Positions 1 to 6,878 of a stretch of 10,242 nucleotides of DNA are shown piece after piece. Made by a program: the position numbers and the translations under genes. The DNA is from Flavobacteriaceae bacterium UBA2540. GTDB lineage: Bacteria > Bacteroidota > Bacteroidia > Flavobacteriales > Flavobacteriaceae. The stretch lies in contig DDMS01000058.1 in assembly GCA_002340765.1 (NCBI GenBank), positions 11,330-21,571 on the forward strand. The letters run 5' to 3'. Position 1 is the first letter of the stretch, and each line of letters starts with the position of its first letter. The notes under the pieces are model-generated. The model was not told the DNA's origin. It made no database searches and was given only the letters and a program-made list of their open reading frames with translations.

Positions 1-479
1 TATTCAAAAAAAATAATATCAGACCCAAAAATACACTCAGAGTTGTCTTTTTTATGAATGAAGAAAATGGCACAAGAGGTGCAAAAAAATATGCTGAATT
101 GGCAATATTGAACAAAGAAAATCACATTGCGGGTTTAGAATCAGATTCAGGTGGTCACACACCAAGAGGATTTTCAATTGATGCAAATGACGCAAATACT
201 ACACTATTACAAAGTTGGAGAAAATTGCTTTCTCCTTATGGTTTGCAAGATATTGACAAAGGTGGTTCTGGCGCAGATATTAGTCCATTAAAAGGAGAAA
301 GTGTCACTTTGGTTGGTTATAAACCTGATTCTCAGCGATATTTTGATTATCATCACACAAGTAGAGATACTTTTGACAAAGTACACAAGCGCGAATTAGA
401 ATTAGGAAGTGCTTCCATGGCTGGAATTATATATTTAATGGATAAATATTTATACACTGACACGCCTGTAAAACCATAA
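1..479 (+). CDS. M28-family metallopeptidase (C-terminal part)
   Basis: This is the C-terminal part of a zinc-dependent exopeptidase of the M28 (aminopeptidase/carboxypeptidase Q-like) superfamily; the N-terminus lies outside the window. The frame is open from base 3, and the residues before the first ATG (RPKNTLRVVFF, then MNEENGTRG) are typical core sequence, so the ATG at 54 is internal and not the start. Visible family signatures are the NEENG motif with the catalytic and metal-binding Glu pair, the ESDSGG segment with a metal-binding Asp, the active-site-like stretch GGSGADISPL, and the YHHTSRDTFDKV segment with the last metal-binding His. The protein ends at TAA (477-479). The ATG of the next gene follows after 3 bases, which suggests an operon. 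Export cannot be judged because the N-terminus is missing. The family call is firm; the exact substrate is unknown. Confidence 0.88.
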   Translation, partial: FKKNNIRPKNTLRVVFFMNEENGTRGAKKYAELAILNKENHIAGLESDSGGHTPRGFSIDANDANTTLLQSWRKLLSPYGLQDIDKGGSGADISPLKGESVTLVGYKPDSQRYFDYHHTSRDTFDKVHKRELELGSASMAGIIYLMDKYLYTDTPVKP

Positions 480-482
480 ATT

Positions 483-845
483 ATGGAAATTACAGTGTCC
501 ATTTTAAAAATCATTTATGCCGGATTTTTCTGTTTTGCAGGAATTATGCACATCATTAAACCTGATTTTTTCAAACATTTTATTCCCGATTTTTTACCTA
601 AAAAATTAGTGAATTATGTAGTTGGAATTTTAGAATTTGTTCTTGGACTTGGATTGTTTTTTTCCGAAACCAATAAAATTGCTTCCTTAGGAATTTTCAT
701 ACTTTTGATACTTTTAATACCCATTCATATTTGGGATGTCACCAAAAAAAGACCTGCTATTGGCTCAAAAAAAATAGCAATCATAAGAATTCCGTTACAA
801 TTTTTGCTGATGTACGGAATTTATATAGTGTTTTTAAACGCATAA
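483..845 (+). CDS. DoxX-like four-helix membrane protein
   Basis: A small integral membrane protein of 120 residues. Four hydrophobic segments are visible, at about residues 5-25, 43-62, 66-84 and 99-118, and short charged loops such as VTKKRPAIGSKK separate the last two. Length, helix number and the early GIMHIIKPDFF segment fit the DoxX/DoxD-like (MauE/DoxX) superfamily, whose members are often annotated only as DoxX family membrane proteins; some are linked to redox or quinone chemistry. No catalytic residues can be named here. It starts 3 bases after the M28 peptidase gene and ends 4 bases before the lipoprotein amidohydrolase gene, so all three are probably co-transcribed. The specific role is unknown, and the family call rests on overall pattern rather than a diagnostic motif. 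Confidence 0.72.
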   Translation: MEITVSILKIIYAGFFCFAGIMHIIKPDFFKHFIPDFLPKKLVNYVVGILEFVLGLGLFFSETNKIASLGIFILLILLIPIHIWDVTKKRPAIGSKKIAIIRIPLQFLLMYGIYIVFLNA

Positions 846-849
846 TCTC

Positions 850-2463
850 ATGAAAAAAATCATTTTTATATTTTTTATTTCTCTCATTTTTACTGCTTGT
901 CAGAAAAAAAAAGTGGATACAATTGTCATCAATTCAACCACTTATACAGTCAATGATTCTTTTGAAATTGTAGAATCATTTGCCATAAAAGATGGAAAAT
1001 TTATAGCTGTTGGTTCAAATGCTGAAATTCAAGATAAGTATCAATCAGAAAATTTGATTGATGCCAAAAATCAAACCATTGTTCCAGGTTTGATTGATGC
1101 ACATTGCCATTTTTACAGAATGGGTTTAGATCAGCAAAAAGTGAGTTTAGAAGGCACCAAAAGTTATGATGAAGTCTTAGAAAAATTAATTGCTTTTCAG
1201 AAAGAAAAAAACGTCAATTTTATTACTGGTCGTGGTTGGGATCAAAATGATTGGGAAATCAAAGAATTTCCAACGAAAGAAAAATTAGACGCATTATTCC
1301 CAACAATTCCAGTTGCTATTAGCAGAGTTGATGGTCATGCACTTTTGGTAAATCAAGCTGCTATAAATTTGGCAGGAATTGATAAAAATACCAAAGTTTC
1401 TGGAGGAGAAATCATTTTAAAAGATGGAAAAATGACAGGTGTTTTGATTGATGCTGCAATGAATTTTATCAAAATTCCTAAACCATCAAAACAAGAAGCC
1501 ATTCAAGCTTTAATAGATGCACAAAAAATCTGTTTTTATTACGGATTAACCACTGTTGATGATGCTGGAATTGACCAAAACACGATAGAATTGATAGACA
1601 GTTTACATCAAACAAATGATTTAAAAATGAGAATTTATGCGATGGTTTCTGGCGATAATCAAGCACAAATTGATACTTATATCAAAAAAGGAATCATCAA
1701 AACTGATAAACTAAATGTTCGTTCTTTCAAGGTTTATGGTGATGGGGCTTTGGGTTCAAGAGGTGCTGCAATGCGCAAATCTTATTCTGATAGAGAAAAT
1801 CATTTTGGAACATTGATTTATTCACCTGAGAGATATCAAGAAATCGCCAAACAAATTGCGGCTTCAGAATATCAAATGAATACTCATGCTATTGGAGATT
1901 CTGCAAATACTTGGCTGATGAAAATTTACACTGATGTACTAAAAAATAAAAAAAATAAACGTTGGAGAATTGAGCATGCACAAATTATTTCGTCGGAAGA
2001 TTTTAAAAATTTTGACAATATTTTTCCTTCAGTTCAGCCAACTCATGCAACTTCTGACATGTATTGGGCTGAAAATAGAATTGGAAAAGAACGAATGAAA
2101 GGAGCTTATGCTTTCAAAGATTTGCTGAAAAATTATGGCAAAATCGCTTTAGGGACAGATTTTCCAGTGGAAAAAGTAAATCCTTTTTTGACATTTTATG
2201 CAGCTACCATTAGAAAAGATATCGCAAATTATCCTGAAAATGGATTTCAAAGAGAAAATGCTTTGACAAGAGAAGAAACCTTAAAAGGAATGACCATTTG
2301 GGCAGCTTTTTCCAACTTTGAAGAACTTGAAAAAGGGAGTATTGAAGTTGGAAAATATGCTGATTTTGTAATTTTAAATCAAAACATTATGAAAGTTGAG
2401 GGGAAAGAAATTCCAAAAACCAAAGTGATTTCAACATTTTTAAATGGAGAGAAAGTATTTTAG
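850..2463 (+). CDS. Amidohydrolase family 3 (YtcJ/NfdA-like) lipoprotein
   Basis: A metal-dependent hydrolase of 537 residues, anchored as a lipoprotein. The N-terminus MKKIIFIFFISLIFTAC is a type II signal peptide with Cys17 as the lipidated residue. The following QKKK is not acidic, so nothing marks it for surface export and a periplasm-facing position is the simpler guess. Amidohydrolase landmarks are in order: GLIDAHCHF with the metal-binding HxH (His85, His87), GRGWDQNDW near 125-135, RVDGHALLVN, FKVYGDGALGSRGA with Lys294 as a possible carboxylated metal ligand, NTHAIGD (His346), RIEHAQI (His376) and LGTDFPVE with Asp437 as the usual catalytic Asp. The C-terminus returns to the small beta-sandwich (GSIEVGKYADFVILN). 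The set matches the Amidohydro_3 group that includes N-substituted formamide deformylase; the true substrate is unknown. It is complete, and it starts 4 bases after the DoxX-like gene. Confidence 0.9.
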   Translation: MKKIIFIFFISLIFTACQKKKVDTIVINSTTYTVNDSFEIVESFAIKDGKFIAVGSNAEIQDKYQSENLIDAKNQTIVPGLIDAHCHFYRMGLDQQKVSLEGTKSYDEVLEKLIAFQKEKNVNFITGRGWDQNDWEIKEFPTKEKLDALFPTIPVAISRVDGHALLVNQAAINLAGIDKNTKVSGGEIILKDGKMTGVLIDAAMNFIKIPKPSKQEAIQALIDAQKICFYYGLTTVDDAGIDQNTIELIDSLHQTNDLKMRIYAMVSGDNQAQIDTYIKKGIIKTDKLNVRSFKVYGDGALGSRGAAMRKSYSDRENHFGTLIYSPERYQEIAKQIAASEYQMNTHAIGDSANTWLMKIYTDVLKNKKNKRWRIEHAQIISSEDFKNFDNIFPSVQPTHATSDMYWAENRIGKERMKGAYAFKDLLKNYGKIALGTDFPVEKVNPFLTFYAATIRKDIANYPENGFQRENALTREETLKGMTIWAAFSNFEELEKGSIEVGKYADFVILNQNIMKVEGKEIPKTKVISTFLNGEKVF

Positions 2464-2488
2464 GTGTTAAAAATGAATATAAACTAGA

Positions 2489-2512
2489 TTTATAAATTCT
2501 TGAATTTATAAA
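2489..2512. repeat. Perfect 24-base A/T palindrome
   Basis: Within the 140-base gap after the amidohydrolase gene there is a perfect inverted repeat with 11-base arms (TTTATAAATTC and GAATTTATAAA) around TT. It could fold as a 10-bp A/T hairpin with a CTTG loop. No U-rich tail follows on either strand, so a standard intrinsic terminator is doubtful. It might mark a transcript end or a protein-binding site; only the symmetry itself is seen. The rest of the gap (2513-2603) is A/T-rich and must hold the start signals of the plug gene, but no convincing TTTG/TAnnTTTG pair is present. The nearest resemblance is TATTTTTA at about 2552. Confidence 0.4.
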
Positions 2513-2603
2513 AATTAACAAAATTTATATGTTAAAAAAAAACAATACAGTATTTTTACTATATAAGAGATGAATTCAATTTTCAAATTATAAATTTTCT
2601 AAC

Positions 2604-3230
2604 ATGAAAATCCTAAAAAAAATATTTTTTATTGCCTTAATTTTCATTTCAGCTATTCCTTTTTCGCAAGAAAAGGAAGAAACTATTAAACTAAATTTGA
2701 CTGTCAAAGATTACAATAACAAAGCTGTTCCAGGAGCAATTATTTTGTTAGATAATGTGAAACAAGATAGAGTCGCGAATGCATCTGGTACCTTTAAGGC
2801 AAATATTAAAAAAGAACCTATCGAAATTACTGTTTATTCTCCAAAGGTTGGAGTTCAAACAGTAAAATATTTAGGAAATCCAAATATGATTATCAATATT
2901 AAAAGACCTACAAATGAGGATGTCTCAGATACATCAAGAGAAAAAATTGCTGATCCAATGCAATTTAGAGATATCTATGATTACTTAAGAGGCAAAGTTG
3001 CTGGAGTTGTCGTAACTGTAAGAAACTCAATTGTTATTAGAGGAGCTAGTGATTTTAGAGAATACAAAGCACCAATGTTTATTTTAAACGGTGTTCAAGT
3101 AGATCAAGAAACTTTTGGTCAAATTGTGCCAGTAACGATTGTATCAGTGAAGATATTAAAAGGACCTGAAACAGCGATTTACGGAATTAGAGGTGCAAAT
3201 GGGGTTATTGAAGTAACTACAATAATCTAA
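2604..3230 (+). CDS. Stand-alone TonB receptor plug-domain protein with signal peptide
   Basis: An exported protein of 208 residues. The first 20 or so residues (MKILKKIFFIALIFISAIPFS) form a signal peptide, probably cut next to Gln22. Residues of about 28-100 resemble a carboxypeptidase-regulatory-like beta-sandwich (LNLTVKDYNNKAVPGAIILLDN, then a strand-rich part), the N-terminal extension of SusC-type TonB-dependent receptors. Residues of about 115-206 are a plug domain: FRDIYDYLRGKVAGVVV, IVIRGASDF, PMFILNGVQVD, VSVKILKGPETAIYGIRGANGVIEVTT, which is the classic end of the plug. The TAA stop comes directly there, so the 22-strand barrel of a receptor (several hundred more residues) is absent. 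Because the ending falls on the domain border and no barrel remnant follows, this looks like a barrel-less plug protein and not a recent truncation. It cannot itself be a transport channel; its role is unknown. It converges on trpA. Confidence 0.82.
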   Translation: MKILKKIFFIALIFISAIPFSQEKEETIKLNLTVKDYNNKAVPGAIILLDNVKQDRVANASGTFKANIKKEPIEITVYSPKVGVQTVKYLGNPNMIINIKRPTNEDVSDTSREKIADPMQFRDIYDYLRGKVAGVVVTVRNSIVIRGASDFREYKAPMFILNGVQVDQETFGQIVPVTIVSVKILKGPETAIYGIRGANGVIEVTTII

Positions 3231-3245
3231 AAAAAAAAATTTTTT
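3229..3245. terminator. A11-T6 tract at the convergent junction (weak bidirectional terminator candidate)
   Basis: The plug gene and trpA end tail to tail with 44 bases between their stop codons. The junction starts with eleven A, overlapping the plug-gene stop, followed by six T. Each strand can therefore make a run of U, and A/T-only hairpins could form, including one between the AAAATTT copies on the trp strand. No G/C stem is present, so the terminator call is weak. Termination of the trp transcript somewhere here is expected from the layout but not demonstrated. Confidence 0.3.
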
Positions 3246-3274
3246 ATGAAAAAAATGAAATTTTCTTGATCGTT

Positions 3275-4045
3275 TTAATTATTTCTAATTGAACTGATAA
3301 ATTCGCCAATTTTATAAATCCCTTTTTCTTCTATAAAATTGATAAACGCAGAACCAATAATGGCACCATTTGAATATTCACAAGCTTTTGAAAAAGTTTT
3401 GTGATCAGAAATACCAAAGCCAATTACCAAATTACTTTTTAAATTCATGGATTTGATTCGTTCGAAATAATCAATTTGCTGCTGAGAAATTTCTCCTTTT
3501 GCTCCTGTAATTGAACTTGAAGCGACCATGTAAATGAAACTTTTAGAATAGGAATCTATTTTTTTTATTCTTTCTTCTATTGTTTGTGGTGTAATTAAAA
3601 ATACATTTTTAATGCCGTATTTTTCAAACAATTGCTGGTAATGATTTTCATATTCAACCATTGGTAAATCTGGTAAAATAACCGTATCAATTCCACAATC
3701 AACTACCTTTTGACAGAATTTATCTTCACCATATTTCAACATTTGATTTAGATACCCCATCAAAACCAAAGGAGTTTTGTTGGTGTTTTTGATGGTCATT
3801 AATTGGTCAAAAACTATATCTAAATTGATGCCATTTTGTAATGCTTTTTGACTACTATTTTGAATTGTTGGTCCATCTGCTAATGGATCAGAATATGGCA
3901 AACCAACTTCAATAAAGTCAACAGCAGCTTTTTCTAATTCCTGAATGACACTTGTTGTATCTTCCAAATTTGGAAAACCAGCAGTAAAATAAATAGATAA
4001 AACGTTACTATTCTTTATCTGAAAAATATTTTTAATTGAATTCAT
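3275..4045 (-). CDS. trpA: Tryptophan synthase alpha subunit
   Basis: A TIM-barrel lyase of 256 residues that splits indole-3-glycerol phosphate to indole and glyceraldehyde 3-phosphate and passes indole through the tunnel to TrpB in the cytoplasmic alpha2-beta2 complex. Evidence is YFTAGFP near the start, FIEVGLPYSDPLADGPTIQ with the catalytic acid pair Glu46 and Asp57, LVLMGYLNQMLKYG, ILPDLPMVEY, SSSITGAKG (the loop corresponding to the SRAGVTG loop of the family) and the phosphate-binding GFGIS and GSAFI. The length is near the family norm of about 265. It is the last gene of the operon: its ATG lies 3 bases after the trpB stop, which fits translational coupling of partner subunits. Nothing is missing. 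Confidence 0.96.
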   Translation of the reverse strand: MNSIKNIFQIKNSNVLSIYFTAGFPNLEDTTSVIQELEKAAVDFIEVGLPYSDPLADGPTIQNSSQKALQNGINLDIVFDQLMTIKNTNKTPLVLMGYLNQMLKYGEDKFCQKVVDCGIDTVILPDLPMVEYENHYQQLFEKYGIKNVFLITPQTIEERIKKIDSYSKSFIYMVASSSITGAKGEISQQQIDYFERIKSMNLKSNLVIGFGISDHKTFSKACEYSNGAIIGSAFINFIEEKGIYKIGEFISSIRNN

Positions 4046-4048
4046 AGT

Positions 4049-5233
4049 TTATTTTTCTAAATGTTTCACGAAAATTTCCAAATCTTTATCTCCTCTTCCT
4101 GATAAATTAATTACGATTACTTGGTCTTTTCTTAGCGTCATTTTTGGCAAAACTGCCAAAGCATGAGCAGTTTCTAAAGCAGGAATTATTCCTTCAATTT
4201 TGGTCAATTCAAAAGCTGCATCTAAAGCTTCTTTGTCGGTTGCATTCATAAATTTTGCTCTGCCACTTTCAAACAAAAAGGCATGCAAAGGCCCTACTCC
4301 AGGATAATCCAATCCAGCAGAAATTGAATATGGTTCCACTATTTGTCCATATTCGTCTTGCATCAAAATAGTTTTACTTCCATGAATAATTCCCACTTGT
4401 CCCAATTGTGAAGTTGCTGCACTTTCTCCAGAATTCACACCCAAACCAGCAGCTTCAACCGCAATTAATTCAACCTCTTCATCATCCATATAATGATAAA
4501 AAGCGCCAGCAGCATTGCTTCCTCCTCCAACACAGGCAATTATTGTATCTGGATTTTCATTGCCAGTTTTCTCCTTTAATTGCCATTTCATTTCTTCGGA
4601 AATCACAGCTTGCAAACGAGCAACCATATCTGGATGTGGATGAGGCCCCACAACAGAACCTATCAAATAAAACGTTTCTGGATGTTGAATCCAATATCTA
4701 ATTGCTTCATTTGTAGCATCTTTCAACGTTTTTGAACCACTTGTTGCAGGAACTACTTTTGCTCCCAACATTTTCATTCTTGCTACATTTGGAGCTTGAC
4801 GAACTATGTCTTTTTCACCCATAAAAACAGTACATTCTAATCCCATCAAAGCGCAAACTGTGGCAGTGGCAACGCCATGTTGACCTGCTCCAGTTTCAGC
4901 AATAATCTTCGTTTTTCCAAGATTTTGAGCGATCAAAATTTGACCAACAGTATTGTTGATTTTGTGAGCTCCAGTATGATTCAAATCTTCTCTTTTCAGG
5001 TAAATTTGAGCACCATATTTTTCAGATAAACGTTTGGCAAAATATAATGGACTTGGACGCCCAACAAAATCTTTTAATAATGATTTGTATTCCTTTTGAA
5101 ACTCATTAGATTCAATAATTTGAATATAATTATCCTCTAATTCTTTAACATTCGGATATAACAATTCTGGAATAAATGCGCCTCCAAATCGTCCAAAATA
5201 TCCATTTTTATCTGGTTGAAATTTACTTTTCAT
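4049..5233 (-). CDS. trpB: Tryptophan synthase beta subunit
   Basis: A PLP-dependent enzyme of 394 residues that condenses indole with L-serine to L-tryptophan. Motifs read in order are PDKNGYFGRFGGAFIPE at the N-terminus, LKREDLNHTGAHKINN with the Schiff-base Lys91, AETGAGQHGVATAT with catalytic Glu113, GGGSNAAGAF (PLP phosphate loop), SAGLDYPGVGPLHAFL, and NLSGRGDKD near the end. Length and motifs match the classical TrpB1 type that works with TrpA, not TrpB2. The ATG is the natural start, because the family N-terminus begins a few residues later. It follows trpF after a 32-base spacer with no recognised signal and precedes trpA by 3 bases. It carries two of the four Trp residues found in the seven enzymes of this operon. 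Confidence 0.97.
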   Translation of the reverse strand: MKSKFQPDKNGYFGRFGGAFIPELLYPNVKELEDNYIQIIESNEFQKEYKSLLKDFVGRPSPLYFAKRLSEKYGAQIYLKREDLNHTGAHKINNTVGQILIAQNLGKTKIIAETGAGQHGVATATVCALMGLECTVFMGEKDIVRQAPNVARMKMLGAKVVPATSGSKTLKDATNEAIRYWIQHPETFYLIGSVVGPHPHPDMVARLQAVISEEMKWQLKEKTGNENPDTIIACVGGGSNAAGAFYHYMDDEEVELIAVEAAGLGVNSGESAATSQLGQVGIIHGSKTILMQDEYGQIVEPYSISAGLDYPGVGPLHAFLFESGRAKFMNATDKEALDAAFELTKIEGIIPALETAHALAVLPKMTLRKDQVIVINLSGRGDKDLEIFVKHLEK

Positions 5234-5265
5234 GTTTTTGTTTTATGTTTTATAAACCTCAAATT

Positions 5266-6003
5266 TTAAATATTTGAGAGTTCGTTTTTAAACTTTTTTA
5301 ATGCTTCTATATTCTTTTTTCCAGGTTCCATTTCGAATTTACTATTTACATCTAATCCATAAATTGGTAAACTGTGTTTTAGGATTTCTTGAACTTTTTC
5401 AACATCGTCTAAACCAATTCCACCACTTAAAAAAAAGGGTTTCGAAAATGGATAATTTTTCAAGATTTGCCAATTAAAATGAATCCCATTTCCACCTTTT
5501 TCATCACCTTTTGTATCGAACAAAAAATAATCAACATCATCTAAATAAGAATTTAAAATTTCAAAATCAAAATGGTCTTTGATCCCAAAAACTTTGATAA
5601 TTTCAATGGCTGTTTTTTTTCCTAGTTTAAAATTTTCATTTTGATATAATTCTTGACTTAATTCAATTTGACTTTTTAATTCTTTTATATATTCAACAGA
5701 TTCTTCTCCATGTAATTGGATGGCTTCCAATTGATATTCCTCCACCAAAGAAACTAAAATCTCTATGTATTCATTCACAAAAACACCTGTTTTTTTGATG
5801 TTTTTGGGGAGTTCAGGAATGATTCCCTCAAAATTTCTTTTGGATTTTCCATAGAAAATAAAGCCTAAATAATCAGGTTGCAATGCAGCAACTTGTTGGA
5901 TATTTTCGGTGAATTTCATTCCGCAAACTTTTAGAAAAAGGCCCCTTTCCCCCTTTTGAGGAAAAACTGAAATCGGAATTTTATTTTCTTTTTTATTATT
6001 CAA
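5266..6003 (-). CDS. trpF: Phosphoribosylanthranilate isomerase with repeat-derived N-terminal extension
   Basis: Isomerises N-(5-phosphoribosyl)anthranilate to CdRP. The TIM-barrel core is complete: KVCGMK with catalytic Cys27, PDYLGFIFYGKSKR, GVFVNE, IQLHGEES, FDTKGDEKGGNGIHFNW with catalytic Asp163, FLSGGI and YGLDVNSKFE. The 5' end is odd. The family normally starts with M-K-x-K-[VI]-CG, but here no ATG lies upstream of VCGMK. An in-frame TAA sits two codons before the TTG at 6003, and that TTG is the only ordinary start codon in between. Use of TTG gives 245 residues, with about 24 extra at the N-terminus. Residues 13-24 (VFPQKGERGLFL) are encoded by a dispersed palindromic repeat. Starting at the Met of CGMK instead would delete the catalytic Cys. 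About 15-20 extra residues seem to lie around 111-131. The function call is firm; the start is not. Confidence 0.9.
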   Translation of the reverse strand: MNNKKENKIPISVFPQKGERGLFLKVCGMKFTENIQQVAALQPDYLGFIFYGKSKRNFEGIIPELPKNIKKTGVFVNEYIEILVSLVEEYQLEAIQLHGEESVEYIKELKSQIELSQELYQNENFKLGKKTAIEIIKVFGIKDHFDFEILNSYLDDVDYFLFDTKGDEKGGNGIHFNWQILKNYPFSKPFFLSGGIGLDDVEKVQEILKHSLPIYGLDVNSKFEMEPGKKNIEALKKFKNELSNI

Positions 6004-6081
6004 AACTTATTCTTTTTTTTAAAATATTTTATCAAGTGTTGGAATTCCTTCCCTTTGGTGAGGGTTAGAATGGGCTTTTTA
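5935..6081. repeat. Inverted pair of palindromic repeat units (element B, trpC-trpF)
   Basis: Two related units face each other. The right unit (6041-6080, read on +) runs from CCTTCCCTTTGGTGAGGG to TTAGAATGGGCTTTTT. The left unit (5935-5966, read on -) has CCTCAAAAGGGGG, then GGGGCCTTTTT. Each has a small internal palindrome and an outward-facing GGGC/GGCC-TTTTT end. An A/T-rich middle of about 75 bases separates them. The right unit's T-run merges with the trpC stop codon (6079-6081), and the left unit lies inside the trpF reading frame. Layout and orientation parallel the pair at 8475-8606, but sequence agreement between the arms is lower. It has the architecture of a REP doublet (REPIN), and no transposase is nearby. 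That it belongs to a dispersed family is inferred from the copies within this window and from general familiarity with flavobacterial intergenic sequence. Confidence 0.6.
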
Positions 6082-6867
6082 TTGAATTTTATTGATAAAT
6101 TCCAAACAAGCTTTTCCAGGATTTTCTTCTTTCATGAAATTTTCGCCAATCAAAAACCCTTGAAAACCATATTCTTTTAATCCTGAAATAATACTTGGCT
6201 CAGAGATGCCACTTTCTGAAACTTTGATAGAAGAATCAGGAATTTGACTCGCCAATTTGATAGAATGCTCTAAATCAACTTCAAAAGTATTCAAATTTCG
6301 ATTGTTAATTCCGATGATTTTGTGGTCTAAATCACCTATTTTATCCAAATCTTCTTGTGTATGAACCTCATACAAAACTTCTAAACCAAGATCTATTGCT
6401 AATTTTCCAAAATTTTTCAATTCAAGAGGCGTCAAACAAGAAGCAATCAACAAAATAACATCTGCACCAATTGCTTTTGCCTCCACAATTTGAAACCCGT
6501 CCACCACAAAATCCTTTCTCAAAATTGGTTTTTCTTGGTTAATAACTCTTGCTTCCATCAAATCTAATATGGTTCCTCCAAAAAAAGAAATATCAGTCAA
6601 AATAGATTGTGCTGCAACATTTGCATCCAAATATCCTTGCGTTACTTCAGCAATACTCACCTTATGATTAATAATTCCTTTTGAAGGAGATTGACGTTTG
6701 AATTCGGCAATAATTCCTGTCGAATTAAAATCAAGTAATGATTTTTCTAGTGAAAAAACTTCCCTATTAAAATTCGGACTTTCCAATAACTTTTTCAAAG
6801 GAATTTCTGCTCTTATTTTGGCAGCTTCCTTTTTTTTAAATGCAATGATTTTATCAAGTATGGTCAT
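6079..6867 (-). CDS. trpC: Indole-3-glycerol phosphate synthase
   Basis: A TIM-barrel enzyme of 262 residues that closes the indole ring of CdRP with loss of CO2 and water. Visible are IAEFKRQSPSKG with Glu55 and Lys57 (phosphate/catalytic Lys), LRKDFVVDGFQIVEAKAIGAD with catalytic Lys118, LYEVHTQEDL with Glu167, GINNRNLNTFEVD with Asn188, VSESGI and GFLIGENFMK. It is a single-domain TrpC, not fused to TrpF as in enterobacteria. The start chosen is the ATG at 6867 (MTILDKIIAFKKKE), which matches the usual family N-terminus and lies 11 bases after the trpD stop. A longer frame starting with GTG at 6903 would overlap trpD and add 12 unrelated residues. The stop codon overlaps the T-run of the palindromic repeat downstream. 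Confidence 0.95.
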   Translation of the reverse strand: MTILDKIIAFKKKEAAKIRAEIPLKKLLESPNFNREVFSLEKSLLDFNSTGIIAEFKRQSPSKGIINHKVSIAEVTQGYLDANVAAQSILTDISFFGGTILDLMEARVINQEKPILRKDFVVDGFQIVEAKAIGADVILLIASCLTPLELKNFGKLAIDLGLEVLYEVHTQEDLDKIGDLDHKIIGINNRNLNTFEVDLEHSIKLASQIPDSSIKVSESGISEPSIISGLKEYGFQGFLIGENFMKEENPGKACLEFINKIQ

Positions 6868-6878
6868 ATGAATATTTC

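Noticed and set aside
54..56. ATG at 54 as the start of the M28 peptidase
   Set aside because: The frame is open to the window edge and the upstream residues continue the conserved core strand, so the gene is cut by the window border.
1478..1666. 62-codon reading frame on the - strand
   Set aside because: It lies wholly within the amidohydrolase gene, which has clear motifs across this span; its translation resembles nothing recognisable.
2513..2603. Promoter for the plug-domain gene
   Set aside because: TATTTTTA at about 2552 is only a partial match to TAnnTTTG and no TTTG lies at the right distance, so no promoter is called.
4408..4701. 97-codon reading frame on the + strand
   Set aside because: It is antisense to the conserved middle of trpB, and its His/Gln-rich composition is typical of a shadow frame.
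5258..5278. Hairpin CTCAAAT/ATTTGAG around the trpF stop codon
   Set aside because: The 7-bp, mostly A/T stem has no U-tract and lies inside an operon; it is too weak to call a terminator or regulator.
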